Source of the DNA: Rivularia sp. MS3
GTDB taxonomy: Bacteria; Cyanobacteriota; Cyanobacteriia; Cyanobacteriales; Nostocaceae
Assembly: GCA_019192545.1 (NCBI GenBank)
Contig: JAHCMI010000030.1
Location: 1-64,000, forward strand
Direction of reading: 5' to 3'
Length of the DNA stretch: 64,000 nucleotides
Shown: positions 39,817-47,847 of the stretch, one piece after another
How positions within the stretch are numbered: position 1 is the first letter of the stretch
Layout: every line of letters starts with the position of its first letter
Notes under the pieces: generated by a model
Database searches by the model: none
What the model was told of the DNA's origin: nothing
The model's input: the letters and a program-made list of their open reading frames with translations, nothing else
Position numbers and translations under genes: made by a program

Positions 39817-39940
39817 TACTGCTGGTGGGAGTCGTTCGCGTTAGCGTCTCCCGTTCACGCCTTCGGCGTGCGGCTCAGGGAGAACCCCACAACCAGAAGG
39901 CTTTTAAGACCAGCGCTTCTTCCTGTTGGGCTACAGCAGC
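39817..39940 (-). pseudogene. tRNA-like gene (UAA anticodon) with repeat inserted in the T-loop
   Basis: Acceptor GCTGCTG pairs with CAGCAGT at the far end (one G-T), and GTGGG pairs with CCCAC as T-stem. Between the T-stem arms lies an extra stretch of about 48 bases (39831-39879) containing the dispersed repeat GCGTTAGCGTCTCCC and the hairpin CACGCCTTCGGCGTG. The anticodon loop is CTTAAAA, as in tRNA-Leu(UAA), but the anticodon stem has two mismatches and there is no long variable arm. It is probably not functional. Confidence 0.6.
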
Positions 39941-39945
39941 GTAAG

Positions 39946-40019
39946 CTGGGAAGGAGGGGATCGAACCCCCAAACTTCGCATTCAAAGTGCGACGGCTTTG
40001 CCTGTTTGCCTACTTCCCA
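39946..40019 (-). tRNA. tRNA-Gln(UUG)
   Basis: Acceptor TGGGAAG/CTTCCCA, D-stem GGC/GCC, anticodon stem TCGCA/TGCGA with loop CTTTGAA (anticodon UUG), T-stem GGGGG/CCCTC with one G-T. All arms are sound and the discriminator is G, as is usual for Gln. CCA is not encoded. Confidence 0.9.
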
Positions 40020-40023
40020 ATGA

Positions 40024-40120
40024 ATGCCCTAGTAGGACTTGTTCACCAAAGGTGTTCTTGAAGGGTACCTACAACCTCGCGGTTAACAGTTGCTTGCTCT
40101 GCCAGTTGAGCTATAGGGCA
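40024..40120 (-). pseudogene. tRNA-Asn(GUU)-like gene, damaged anticodon stem and expanded T-loop
   Basis: Acceptor TGCCCTA/TAGGGCA and D-stem GCTC/GAGC are intact. The loop CTGTTAA gives anticodon GUU, but the stem AGCAA/CCGCG has only two of five pairs, as if two G had become A. The T-stem GTAGG/CCTAC holds about 31 bases instead of seven, with a CACC-TTT-GGTG hairpin inside. Probably decayed. Confidence 0.65.
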
Positions 40121-40125
40121 ATAAG

Positions 40126-40224
40126 TCCCCTAGGTCAGAATTGAACCGACGACCTCCTGTGCTATGTCCTAGCGGACACGCTGCGCTAACAAACAGGCAC
40201 TACTACAAACAGAGCTACCGGGGG
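40126..40224 (-). pseudogene. tRNA-Thr(UGU)-like gene with repeat inserted in the anticodon loop
   Basis: Acceptor CCCCCGG/CTAGGGG (one mismatch) and T-stem GTCGG/CTGAC with a normal TTCAATT loop. The anticodon stem CCTG/CAGG encloses TTTGT, then about 27 extra bases (40158-40186) that fold as GTGTCC...GGACAT, the same repeat as at 2966-2982. The insertion falls just after anticodon position 36. The D-stem is also weak. Without splicing it cannot work as a tRNA. Confidence 0.65.
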
Positions 40225-40231
40225 ATAAAGA

Positions 40232-40303
40232 AGGAAAGATGGATACTATCAAATGAACTGGTTTAATTCAGCATCGAGGGGCCAGACATTTCAACATCTT
40301 TCC
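40232..40303 (-). pseudogene. Strongly degenerate tRNA-like sequence
   Basis: A 72-base unit closed by GGAAAGATG/CATCTTTCC, spaced seven bases from its neighbours like the other members. A weak D-stem (TTGA/TCGA) is possible; the anticodon and T arms do not fold well. It is read as a tRNA relic from size, spacing and terminal stem only. Confidence 0.35.
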
Positions 40304-40310
40304 CATGCAA

Positions 40311-40384
40311 CGAGAACGGTAGGAATTGAACCTACAATCTTCAGATTCGTAGTCTGAAATGTTATCCAGTTACACTACGTTCTC
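40311..40384 (-). tRNA. tRNA-Arg(ACG)
   Basis: Acceptor GAGAACG/CGTTCTC, D-stem GTGT/ACAT, anticodon stem TCAGA/TCTGA with loop CTACGAA (anticodon ACG), T-stem GTAGG/CCTAC with loop TTCAATT. The structure is complete; the acceptor and D-loop sequence are unusual for a housekeeping Arg tRNA. CCA is not encoded. Confidence 0.88.
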
Positions 40385-40497
40385 AAGCAAAGAGAGAGGG
40401 AGTTGTTCCCTAAGTTTCTGACAAGTATCTACTGTGGACATATATCCACCATTGCGATCGCAAACAGCTTACCTTCGCAATCGCAACCTTTCGATAA
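40385..40497. other. Gap within the tRNA array
   Basis: 113 bases with hairpins (GTGGACATATATCCAC, GGGAGTTGTTCCC) and a HIP1 site. It is the length of a class II tRNA plus spacer, and the first hairpin could be a relic variable arm, but I cannot fold a tRNA. Confidence 0.4.
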
Positions 40498-40577
40498 TGG
40501 GTCGGGTGAGAATTGAACTCACAACCTGAATGGACTGTTTTACAGACAGCTGCCCGCGCCAATAGGCGAGCCGACCC
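40498..40577 (-). tRNA. tRNA-Tyr(GUA)-like
   Basis: Acceptor GGGTCGG/CCGACCC, anticodon stem GCTGT/ACAGT with loop CTGTAAA (anticodon GUA), T-stem GTGAG/CTCAC with loop TTCAATT. The D-stem is only GCC/GGC. The variable arm is 11 bases and forms just two pairs, shorter than in normal bacterial tRNA-Tyr. Possibly functional. Confidence 0.75.
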
Positions 40578-40592
40578 ATTCTTAAAGGGCAA

Positions 40593-40660
40593 CACGGGGA
40601 TGACGGCATTCAAACCCGCGCCTTCTTGTTCGACAGGCAGGCGCTTTTTACAACGCCCGT
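40593..40660 (-). pseudogene. Degenerate tRNA-Asp(GUC)-like sequence
   Basis: The segment CTGTCGA could be an Asp anticodon loop, and GCGGG-TTTGAAT-GCCGT a poor T-arm. Only five acceptor pairs (ACGGG/CCCGT) form and the D-arm is lost. It would be the first unit transcribed in the array. Low certainty. Confidence 0.3.
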
Positions 40661-40758
40661 TACACCTTTATATATGGCTATATATGGCGATTTAATTTTC
40701 ATGGTTCTGATGGATTAACATCAGCTTTTTGCGGCTGCTGTATTACCCTTGTAGTCTT

Positions 40759-40788
40759 ATGCTACATTGCGTACTACAAGTATGTCAA
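40759..40788 (-). promoter_or_regulatory. Candidate sigma70-type promoter of the tRNA array
   Basis: On the minus strand TTGACA (40788-40783) is followed after 18 bases by TAGCAT (40764-40759), about 100 bases upstream of the first tRNA-like unit and pointing into the array. No other equally good pair is seen in the 40661-40900 gap. Confidence 0.45.
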
Positions 40789-40900
40789 GGGGGTACTACA
40801 AGATTTTTGGTTCATGCTAGGATAAAACAGCTTCAAGTGCTTGCAGGATAGCAATTGTAGGTTTATGGGATTGTTGAATTGCTTTTGTATTGTTAGAAGA

Positions 40901-42217
40901 TTACGAAGAAAGTACTTTGAGGAAAACTCGTGGATGGTAAAGTGCTAAAGGGGATTTAAGCAGATGACTAATTTCTATAAATAAACTATATAAATCTGCA
41001 TCTTGATTAATGGTTTCCATGAGTCGCTGATTGTACCAGCCTAATATCTTACTTATTGGACTAGGATTGCTTCTACCTGCTGTCGTGGGAAAGCGAGAGT
41101 CACTCCCTGTAGCTAACATCCAATGGTAATTATTGCTTTTGGCTAATTTTTTTTGAAACTGATGAGGTATTAATTTATCTTCTTTGAGGCAATCTTTGAG
41201 TACCATTGCGGATAAAGCGCTAACAGTCATTCCCTGTCCGTAAACTGGGCACAATGCACAAACTGCATCACCTAGCGTGACGAAGCCATCGGGCAAATCA
41301 ATCTGCTCGTAATGACGTTGACGGTTTGATGTCGCACGATGAGCGTAAATCGGCGATACTGGTTCTGCATTTTTAATAGTTTCGTAAAACTTGTCACTAG
41401 GTAAGCTGCGGGCAAATTCAATAAAACCTTGATGATCGAGTGGAGGAAAATCGCCTCCATAACCTCCTAATGTGGCAATCAATTCGTCACCTTCAATTGA
41501 TGCTAGATATCCCAAACGCTTATTATCTGGAGGCTCTTGAGAAATTAACATCACTTTCCAATCATCATTAAAACCCGATGGTTTTTTGTACCTTTTGGTA
41601 GCATATCCTAAATGGGGATTGATTACAGTTTCCGGTGGAGCTTTAAATCCTAAATTTTTTAACCACTCGGGAGCATTAGAGCGACGGCCGCCAGCATCTA
41701 CGACTAAAGATGCTGTAAACTTTTGATAGCCATTTTTGACTAAAGGTTTGAGTCGCAATCCGGTAACTTGTTTGTTATTCTTGTCTGCTAACAGCCCAAT
41801 AACCCGATGCTGTTCAAGAAACTCTACTTGAGAAAATTCTTGCAGCCTTTTGCGTATTACCCATTCTAATAAGGGGCGGGAACAGGTAAATGAAATGATA
41901 TCGGAATGTTGACTAGAATTGAAATTCCATTTTCCCTGAATGTAAACATGAAACTCTCTTACCCAATCAATAGAAAGCGCACCAGCTGCTGTTAAATCGT
42001 TACCAATATCGGGAAAAAGTTCTTCTAAAATCCGGTATCCCTTGGTAAATAAGACATGGGGTTGAACCGATTGCGGTACTCCTTTACGTTTGGCGGCTTC
42101 TAATGGTAGTTTGTCGGATTCTATAATCGTTACCGATTCAAAGTTTTCGGCAAGTACGCGAGCCGTTAATAATCCAGCAATGCTACCACCGATAATTACT
42201 GCTTTATCTTTTTTCAT
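40901..42217 (-). CDS. FAD-dependent oxidoreductase (monooxygenase-like)
   Basis: 438 residues, cytoplasmic. The N-terminus has a clear FAD-binding motif (VIIGGSIAGLLTARVLAE, residues 7-24). A second nucleotide-binding element is VDAGGRRSNAPEWL near 172-186, where DAGG replaces the usual DGxxS motif, and the GD motif GDAVCALCPVYGQGMTVS follows near 316-333. This layout is that of class A flavin monooxygenases and geranylgeranyl-reductase-like proteins. The basic segment KRKGVPQSVQPHVL near 43-57 is seen in family members that act on hydrophobic substrates. The substrate is unknown. The gene stands alone between the tRNA array and a terminator. Confidence 0.8.
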   Translation of the reverse strand: MKKDKAVIIGGSIAGLLTARVLAENFESVTIIESDKLPLEAAKRKGVPQSVQPHVLFTKGYRILEELFPDIGNDLTAAGALSIDWVREFHVYIQGKWNFNSSQHSDIISFTCSRPLLEWVIRKRLQEFSQVEFLEQHRVIGLLADKNNKQVTGLRLKPLVKNGYQKFTASLVVDAGGRRSNAPEWLKNLGFKAPPETVINPHLGYATKRYKKPSGFNDDWKVMLISQEPPDNKRLGYLASIEGDELIATLGGYGGDFPPLDHQGFIEFARSLPSDKFYETIKNAEPVSPIYAHRATSNRQRHYEQIDLPDGFVTLGDAVCALCPVYGQGMTVSALSAMVLKDCLKEDKLIPHQFQKKLAKSNNYHWMLATGSDSRFPTTAGRSNPSPISKILGWYNQRLMETINQDADLYSLFIEISHLLKSPLALYHPRVFLKVLSS

Positions 42218-42332
42218 AAATGGTAATGGGTAATTGGTTATAAAAATTGTTGAATCTTTAACTAATGATAAGTAATTAGCTGAAGCTAATATATTTATAC
42301 TTATTTTAAATAAAAAGCAGGCGATCGCTATT

Positions 42333-42355
42333 TTAAAAGGGAGCGGAATGCTCCC
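42333..42355 (-). terminator. Rho-independent terminator of the RTX/beta-lactamase gene
   Basis: Stem GGGAGC/GCTCCC with loop ATTCC, followed on the minus strand by TTTTAAAATA, about 25 bases past the stop codon at 42379. Its arms resemble the tips of the MITE-like elements at 6453 and 27296, so it may derive from such an end. Confidence 0.7.
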
Positions 42356-42378
42356 GTTTTGACAATGAATTGGAACAG

Positions 42379-44124
42379 CTATATTGCTGCTTGCATTACC
42401 AATTTATCGATTGAAAAGTCATCGAACGCAACTTCTAAACTCGAAGCAATAATGGCATCTGCGAAGCTTTGTACTTTTAATGCCGAGCGATTCACACTAT
42501 TTACTAGTACCGTATTACTATAACCACCGTCATCGGGTAAATACAAGGTTCGAGAACTGTATCCGAAAGCGTCACCGATTAACAGCCACTCTCTTCCCCA
42601 AGGTAAGATTTCGACATTAGGTGCTTCGAGTACTCCTAATCCGTAACGATTTCCATTCGTAGAGCCGGTATCTACAAAGTTAACTAATTCGTTTGCACTA
42701 GCTTTGCTGAGTAATTCGCCTCTGAATAAAGCTTGAGTAAACCTAGCGACATCATCCGCATCCGAGAAAACGGCAGCCGATGCGGCAAATGCAGATATAT
42801 TTTTTACATCAAATTGAGTAACATCTTCTACAACTCCATCAAATTCAGAAAATTTACCAGATGTATCAAATAAATCTGTATAGCTACTTGCAAGATTGTC
42901 TGGGATTTGTTCTGGTATGCCGTAGAAGGTGTCATCTAATCCTAGCGGCTCGATGATATTCTGCTCCATTAATTCAGAAAAGGCTCTGCCAGTTGCTTGT
43001 TCTACCATCAAACTAGCGATAATATCAGCAGTATTGGTATAAGCCCAAGTTGGCGTTGATTGAAATCCAGTAAAAAGCGGTTCTCCGTAGACATAAGCGA
43101 CTATTTCTTCAGGGCTTTTATTTGCAAAAGTATCGTTTCCTAAATCTTCTATAAATTCATCAACAAAATTAAAGCTAGGAATACCGCTGCTACCGTTAAG
43201 TAATTGACGTAGGGTAATACTTTCACCATTGGGAAAATTTTTGGCAATTTCGGGTAAGCGTTGCCCTAAAGTATCATCTAAGCTTATCTTTCCTGATTCA
43301 ACTACTTTTAAAACTGTTGCTCCCGTAAAAGCTTTGGTAATGCTGGCAATACTAAAAATATTGTCAGGCTGCATGGGAGTTTGGGCTTCTAAATTGGAAA
43401 ATCCAGCAGCGCCTTTCCAAGTAAAACCATCGGGAGTCACTATTGCTTGAGTAGCACCGGGAATTTCAAAGTCAGTGACGCTTTGTTCGAGTTTTGTTTG
43501 ATATTGGTTTACTAAAGCTGCATCCCCAAAAATAAAACTTTCGGGTGTCAAACTTTTTTTATCAATACCAATTAATTTTGCGAGAGGCTTTCCATTGTCG
43601 AGAATAGTAGTTGATAAAAAATCATCCTCGAAGGTTAATGAATCAAAAGTGACACCCAAACGACCAATTTTGATAGTATCTTCACCAGTCTTGAAGTCCA
43701 AGATTGTGGTTGGTGTATCTGGAGTGTCCCAATTATTAATCCAAAATATATCGGCACCTTCCCCACCAGTTATTAAATCTCCTCCATCCCCGTCAATTAA
43801 AACATCATTTCCTTTTGCACCTAGCAACCAGTCTTTATCAGTTCCGCCATTAAGAATATCGTTTCCTTTTCCACCATTAAGAATATCATTTCCAGCTAAT
43901 CCATAGAGCGTATCGTCAGAATCTTTACCCCTGAGAAAATCAAAATCTTTAGTACCTCTGAAAACCTGCGTCTCATCTGATTGAGGGGATAATTGCGGGT
44001 TGCTTCCTAAATTTGATTGTGGTAATAAACTATTATTGGCTGGATTGGAGGTTAGTCCCAATAATGCACTTCCGATATCCTGAGCTATCAAAACATTAGA
44101 CTCTTCTGAATTAAAATTGAGCAT
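42379..44124 (-). CDS. RTX-repeat protein with beta-lactamase-fold serine hydrolase domain
   Basis: 581 residues without a signal peptide. Residues about 55-130 contain Ca2+-binding RTX nonapeptides (LAGNDILNGGKGNDILNGG, then GAKGNDVLIDGDGGDLITGG), typical of type I secreted proteins. Residues about 210-560 form a class C beta-lactamase/D-alanyl-D-alanine-peptidase fold: the nucleophile motif SITK in FSIASITKAFTG near 258, and the YTN motif in WAYTNTAD near 347. The third motif (KTG/HTG) is not evident, so catalysis is uncertain. RTX repeats usually sit at the C-terminus; here they come first. The likely role is an extracellular esterase or peptidase rather than antibiotic resistance. Confidence 0.85.
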   Translation of the reverse strand: MLNFNSEESNVLIAQDIGSALLGLTSNPANNSLLPQSNLGSNPQLSPQSDETQVFRGTKDFDFLRGKDSDDTLYGLAGNDILNGGKGNDILNGGTDKDWLLGAKGNDVLIDGDGGDLITGGEGADIFWINNWDTPDTPTTILDFKTGEDTIKIGRLGVTFDSLTFEDDFLSTTILDNGKPLAKLIGIDKKSLTPESFIFGDAALVNQYQTKLEQSVTDFEIPGATQAIVTPDGFTWKGAAGFSNLEAQTPMQPDNIFSIASITKAFTGATVLKVVESGKISLDDTLGQRLPEIAKNFPNGESITLRQLLNGSSGIPSFNFVDEFIEDLGNDTFANKSPEEIVAYVYGEPLFTGFQSTPTWAYTNTADIIASLMVEQATGRAFSELMEQNIIEPLGLDDTFYGIPEQIPDNLASSYTDLFDTSGKFSEFDGVVEDVTQFDVKNISAFAASAAVFSDADDVARFTQALFRGELLSKASANELVNFVDTGSTNGNRYGLGVLEAPNVEILPWGREWLLIGDAFGYSSRTLYLPDDGGYSNTVLVNSVNRSALKVQSFADAIIASSLEVAFDDFSIDKLVMQAAI

Positions 44125-44282
44125 ACAACTAATTGCCTTATTTAAATCTTGTTCATCCGCAGAATGCGGTTTAGTAAAGTGTGAAAATTATTTGATAGAC
44201 CGGATTAATTTTAGATGAATACGAGAATTTTTGGTAGTTGAAGAATATTAATTATTTACACTTAATTACGTAATTTGTATTT

Positions 44283-44348
44283 TGTAGGGTGCTGTGACAC
44301 TTTGACTAATTGCGAATGTAAGAATAAGGCTTATAGCGTCACGTACCA
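44283..44348. repeat. GGTGCGTGAC palindromic repeat (inverted, diverged)
   Basis: Left arm TGTAGGGTGCTGTGACACT, right arm AGCGTCACGTACCA; one stem pair is weakened. The tail GTTGCAGCCATTCCT follows at about 44368. It fills most of the gap between the RTX gene and the AraC remnant. Confidence 0.75.
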
Positions 44349-44399
44349 TCTGACGTTTTGTGACAGTTGCAGCCATTCCTGTTGCAATTCAATTAATGA

Positions 44400-44735
44400 C
44401 TATTTACCGATTTTTCCAGGAGTTACACCAATCAATTTCTTGAAATGCCTATTTAAATGGCTTTGATTGGCAAAACCCACCATAAAAGCAACTTGAGCAA
44501 TACTGAATTTTCCTGTTAGCAATAATTCTTTAGCCTGATGAACGCGAGTTTTTATAACATATTGATGGGGCATTATTTTCATTGACTTTTTAAATAGGTA
44601 GCAGAAGTAATGCGGACTCATATGTAATAATTTTGCTAATTCATTTAAGCCTAAATCTTTAATTAAATTCTAATTAATGTATTCAATAATTTGATTTAGC
44701 TGAAGTTTCGATAAACCATTGAGGGAACCTCCGCA
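44400..44735 (-). pseudogene. AraC-type regulator remnant with in-frame TAG
   Basis: The last 73 codons (44621-44400) are the C-terminal half of an AraC DNA-binding domain: MSPHYFCYLFKKS, then VAFMVGFANQSHLNRHFKK and GVTPGK. Upstream in the same frame the domain continues as GLSKLQLNQIIEYIN, TAG (44672-44670), NLIKDLGLNELAKLLH, so one amber stop splits the first helix-turn-helix. Frame similarity fades before about 44735 and no N-terminal sensing domain is recognisable. It is most likely a decayed regulator; readthrough cannot be ruled out. The right bound is approximate. Confidence 0.75.
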
Positions 44736-45094
44736 CCGCAACTTCTCTCCACCCCACAAGAGTTTCAGTATATAGATTTGTACCTCACTTAACTGCAAAG
44801 TGCTGTATATCTGAAAGAAACTCCATCCCATCCAGTATTTTGGCTCGTAAGAATTGGCGATCGCGGAAAAAGTTGGTCTATCTCGTCTTCTTTAGATAAC
44901 CGAAACCAAATTCTACATCTGTAATATATCAGAAATTTGAGGTCAAAGGTTAAAGGTTAAAGGTGTTTAATTCCCTCGTTACTGCTTTTAAAATGGGATG
45001 GGTTTTTTTTTTAAGAAATTTCTCTCCGCAGCATGAGGTTAATTAGCACCCAATAAAGCTAGGATTTTATTAATCCAGTTGTAGAAAAATACTA
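44736..45094. other. Intergenic region
   Basis: AT-rich, with a HIP1 site near 44869 and AGGTTAA heptamers at 44941-44962. The leftmost 70 bases might hold further eroded codons of the AraC remnant. No other gene is seen. Confidence 0.5.
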
Positions 45095-46120
45095 TTGCCT
45101 GTGATTCAGCAAAATTCACAAAACCTTTTTAAACCGCAACTCAAACACAAATCAGTAGAGGAATTTAAATTTGGCTGGTTTGATTGGTTTTGCCTGTGGT
45201 ATCCTCCGGGCTGGCTAATTTTATTCAACCGTCACTGGCAACACTATCACGACGATCCAGATGGTTGGAACTGGTTGGAATATATATTATTCTTAATTCC
45301 TTTGGGATTTTATTTAGCGTTGTTAATTCGCTGGTTGCGTTTGGGTTGTCGTTTTCCCCGCAAGCAAGTTACTGAATTTAATCCGAGTTATCAAATAGCT
45401 TTTCGAGAAGAAATCTTACAGCCAATTATCGAATATTATTATCGTGGAGAATTAAAACAACTGGAAAACTTACCGCCAAATCAACCGATGATTGTGGCAA
45501 TGAATCATGCGGGAATGAGTTTTCCTTGGGATATTTTAACTTTAGGATATTTATTAAGTAAAAACCATCAATGGAAGGTATATCCTTTAGCAGGTGTTGA
45601 TTTATTTGAACATCCTTGGATAACTTGGTGGCTACCACCGGGATGGTCAAAAGTTTTAGGTGGTGTCAAAGCAGAGTATGATGATTTTGAGACCGCAGTT
45701 AAACAAAAAAAGATTTTATTGTATGCACCGGAAGGTTTAAGGGGACCTGGAAAAGGTTGGTTTAAACGCTATCAGTTAGAAAAATTTGATATCAGCTTTG
45801 TGCAGTTAAGTCATAAATATCAAGTTCCAATTTTACCAGTTATTTGTATTGGTAGTGAAAAACTGCATCCCTATACTTTAAATATTAATTGGTTGCGAAA
45901 ATTATTTGGTTTACCTTTTTTACCGGCATCACCTTTAATTCCTTGGTTTGCGATTTTTCCTAGTATGGGAATTTGGGCTGGGAGAAATAAATTAAGTTAT
46001 TTTATTCAACCTTTAATGGAAGTTGATGGTTGTGATAGTCGCAGAGATTGTTATCAGAAAGCGCAGCAATTAAGAGAGAAAATGCAGGAGGAAATAAATC
46101 GGATTTTGAAGGAGTTCTAA
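45095..46120 (+). CDS. Acyltransferase of the PlsC/LPLAT type
   Basis: 341 residues. Near 30-50 and 68-82 are hydrophobic segments (WYPPGWLILF, LEYILFLIPLGFYLALLI), so it is probably membrane bound. The acyltransferase core is MIVAMNHAGMSFPWDIL near 130-146, where His and Asp are spaced wider than in the classic NHxxxxD box, as in MGAT-like members. It is followed by LLYAPEGLRGPGKGW (the EG substrate-binding motif) and IPLILPVI-type sequence. It should move an acyl chain to a lipid or glycerol-type acceptor. There is no ATG at the start; the TTG at 45095 and the GTG at 45101 are both possible. No operon partner. Confidence 0.75.
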   Translation: MPVIQQNSQNLFKPQLKHKSVEEFKFGWFDWFCLWYPPGWLILFNRHWQHYHDDPDGWNWLEYILFLIPLGFYLALLIRWLRLGCRFPRKQVTEFNPSYQIAFREEILQPIIEYYYRGELKQLENLPPNQPMIVAMNHAGMSFPWDILTLGYLLSKNHQWKVYPLAGVDLFEHPWITWWLPPGWSKVLGGVKAEYDDFETAVKQKKILLYAPEGLRGPGKGWFKRYQLEKFDISFVQLSHKYQVPILPVICIGSEKLHPYTLNINWLRKLFGLPFLPASPLIPWFAIFPSMGIWAGRNKLSYFIQPLMEVDGCDSRRDCYQKAQQLREKMQEEINRILKEF

Positions 46121-46252
46121 AATGCCTTAGAATAAATTCCCAGGCTCATATGCTCCCGTCAAATAAATCTGATATCTTGCACTATTTTCAACAACTAAAA
46201 AGAAACCATTTTAGTAAAATAAGTTGCAAATGTCGGTTAAATTAATTAAATA

Positions 46253-46942
46253 TTAGATTTCACTAACCCCAAATCGATAACCTTTTCCATAAACGCTATG
46301 AATTAATTGTATTTCTCCTTTAACTTCGATTTTTCTTCTTAAAAGACGAACTAAAGCAGCAATGACATTAGAGCTAGGTTGTTCGTCTTCTTCCCATAAA
46401 TGCTGCATAATCTGCCCATGAGTTAGCAGTAAACCAGGATTTTCCATCAAATACTGTAACAATTTACTTTCTTTTTCTGATAATTCAATAACTCTGCCTT
46501 GACGATAAGCTATTTGATTTTGATAATCCAACTCTAAATCTTCTACAACAATTTTTTTATTAGTATTTGTATATTCTTCCACGCCCGCACGGCGCAATAA
46601 AGCTCTAACTCTTGCTAATAATTCCCGTAATTCAAAAGGTTTTACTAAGTAATCATCGGCACCAGCATCTAAACCTTCTACTCTATCATCTAAAGTATCC
46701 TTTGCAGTTAGAAATAATACTGGCGTTGTTATACCTTGCTGTCGTAATTGCCGACAAATTTCTAAACCAGTTTTTCCCGGCAGCATCCAGTCTAATATAA
46801 ATAAATCATAATTACCTTTTTTTACAAGTTCGCTTCCGGTTGTACCATCAAAGGCAGCATCGACGCTATAACCTTCGCTGGTTAACAAGCGAGCCAAAGG
46901 GTTGGTAAGTTCGGTTTCGTCATCAACTATCAAAATTCGCAT
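46253..46942 (-). CDS. rppA: OmpR-family response regulator, RppA-like
   Basis: 229 residues. Receiver at 1-120 with acidic pocket VDDE, phospho-acceptor Asp 51 (LFILDWMLPG) and Lys in YLVKPFELREL. The C-terminal winged helix at about 130-225 ends HSVYGKGYRFG, the usual OmpR/PhoB signature. The receiver sequence closely fits the cyanobacterial RppA type, which controls redox- or metal-responsive genes; that name is recalled, not tested. No sensor kinase gene lies next to it, so it is an orphan here. Confidence 0.85.
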   Translation of the reverse strand: MRILIVDDETELTNPLARLLTSEGYSVDAAFDGTTGSELVKKGNYDLFILDWMLPGKTGLEICRQLRQQGITTPVLFLTAKDTLDDRVEGLDAGADDYLVKPFELRELLARVRALLRRAGVEEYTNTNKKIVVEDLELDYQNQIAYRQGRVIELSEKESKLLQYLMENPGLLLTHGQIMQHLWEEDEQPSSNVIAALVRLLRRKIEVKGEIQLIHSVYGKGYRFGVSEI

Positions 46943-47158
46943 TTTTCTGATTTTGGATTAATAAATATATTCAGATTCTAAATAAATGGTAGGTTAAAGA
47001 GAGATGGGGAAATGGGGAGAGGAGGAGACAAGGGGATAAGAAAAAATTTAACTATCAAACTTCCTAATCAACTCATAACTCTTAACTCCTAACTTCTAAC
47101 TCCTAACTTTTAACTTCTAACTTTCCAATCTAAAATCCAAAATCTAAAATCTAAAATC

Positions 47159-47818
47159 ATGTTAACTGTTGCACTACCAAAAGGCGAACTTCTGAAAAAC
47201 AGTATTCGTTTACTAAAATCTGTAGGTTTAGATTTTAGTGCTTTTTTAGATTCGGGAAATCGTCAATTACAAATATTGGATGCTAGCGGAAAAGCTAGGG
47301 GAATCAAGGTAAGAGTTTCTGATGTACCTGTTTATGTAGAATACGGACAAGCACAGTTAGGTATTGTTGGTGATGATGTACTGCGAGAGAAAAAGCCGAA
47401 AGTAGCACGTTTAGTTGATTTGGGCTTCGGTGGTTGTCGGATGTCGGTAGCTGTAAAAGCTTCGAGTGCTTATAAATCTCCTTTAGATTTACCTACCGAT
47501 TGCAGAGTTGCATCTAAATTTGTCAATTCAGCCCGCGATTATTTTCAAAGCTTAGATTTACCCGTAGAAATTATACCGCTTTATGGTTCTGTGGAACTCG
47601 GGCCAATTACCGGAATGTCGGAAGCAATTGTTGATATAGTTGCGACGGGAAAAACTTTAAAGGAAAACGGCTTGATTGAAATTGCAACTTTATATGAAAG
47701 TACCGCAATGTTAATCGCTAATCCTTTAAGTTACCGTCTTAATAAAGATGGCATGAGTGAGTGGATTAATCGGTTGCGAGAAGAAGTTAACAGCGAGCAG
47801 TTAACAGTTAACAGTTAA
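47159..47818 (+). CDS. hisG: ATP phosphoribosyltransferase, short form
   Basis: 219 residues; HisG of the short type (no C-terminal regulatory domain), which needs HisZ for activity. It catalyses the first step of histidine synthesis, joining ATP and PRPP. It starts [19 protein letters not shown] and has the signature [29 protein letters not shown] near 142-170. The last dozen codons ([12 protein letters not shown]) and the stop lie inside a GTTAACA-type heptanucleotide repeat, so the natural C-terminus was extended or replaced by repeat sequence. A methyltransferase gene begins 29 bp downstream. Confidence 0.95.
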   Translation: MLTVALPKGELLKNSIRLLKSVGLDFSAFLDSGNRQLQILDASGKARGIKVRVSDVPVYVEYGQAQLGIVGDDVLREKKPKVARLVDLGFGGCRMSVAVKASSAYKSPLDLPTDCRVASKFVNSARDYFQSLDLPVEIIPLYGSVELGPITGMSEAIVDIVATGKTLKENGLIEIATLYESTAMLIANPLSYRLNKDGMSEWINRLREEVNSEQLTVNS

Positions 47819-47832
47819 CAGCGAACAGTTAG
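47785..47832. repeat. GTTAACA heptanucleotide tandem repeat at the hisG 3' end
   Basis: Several imperfect copies of AGTTAAC/AGCGAGC-like heptamers in tandem. They overlap the last codons and stop of hisG. Confidence 0.8.
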
Positions 47833-47847
47833 AAGTTATTCAAAATT

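Noticed and set aside
39926-40144. Protein-coding frame over the tRNA array (plus strand), and similar frames at 40410-40695
   Set aside because: They run antisense to tRNA genes that fold well and have no protein-like composition or start signals.
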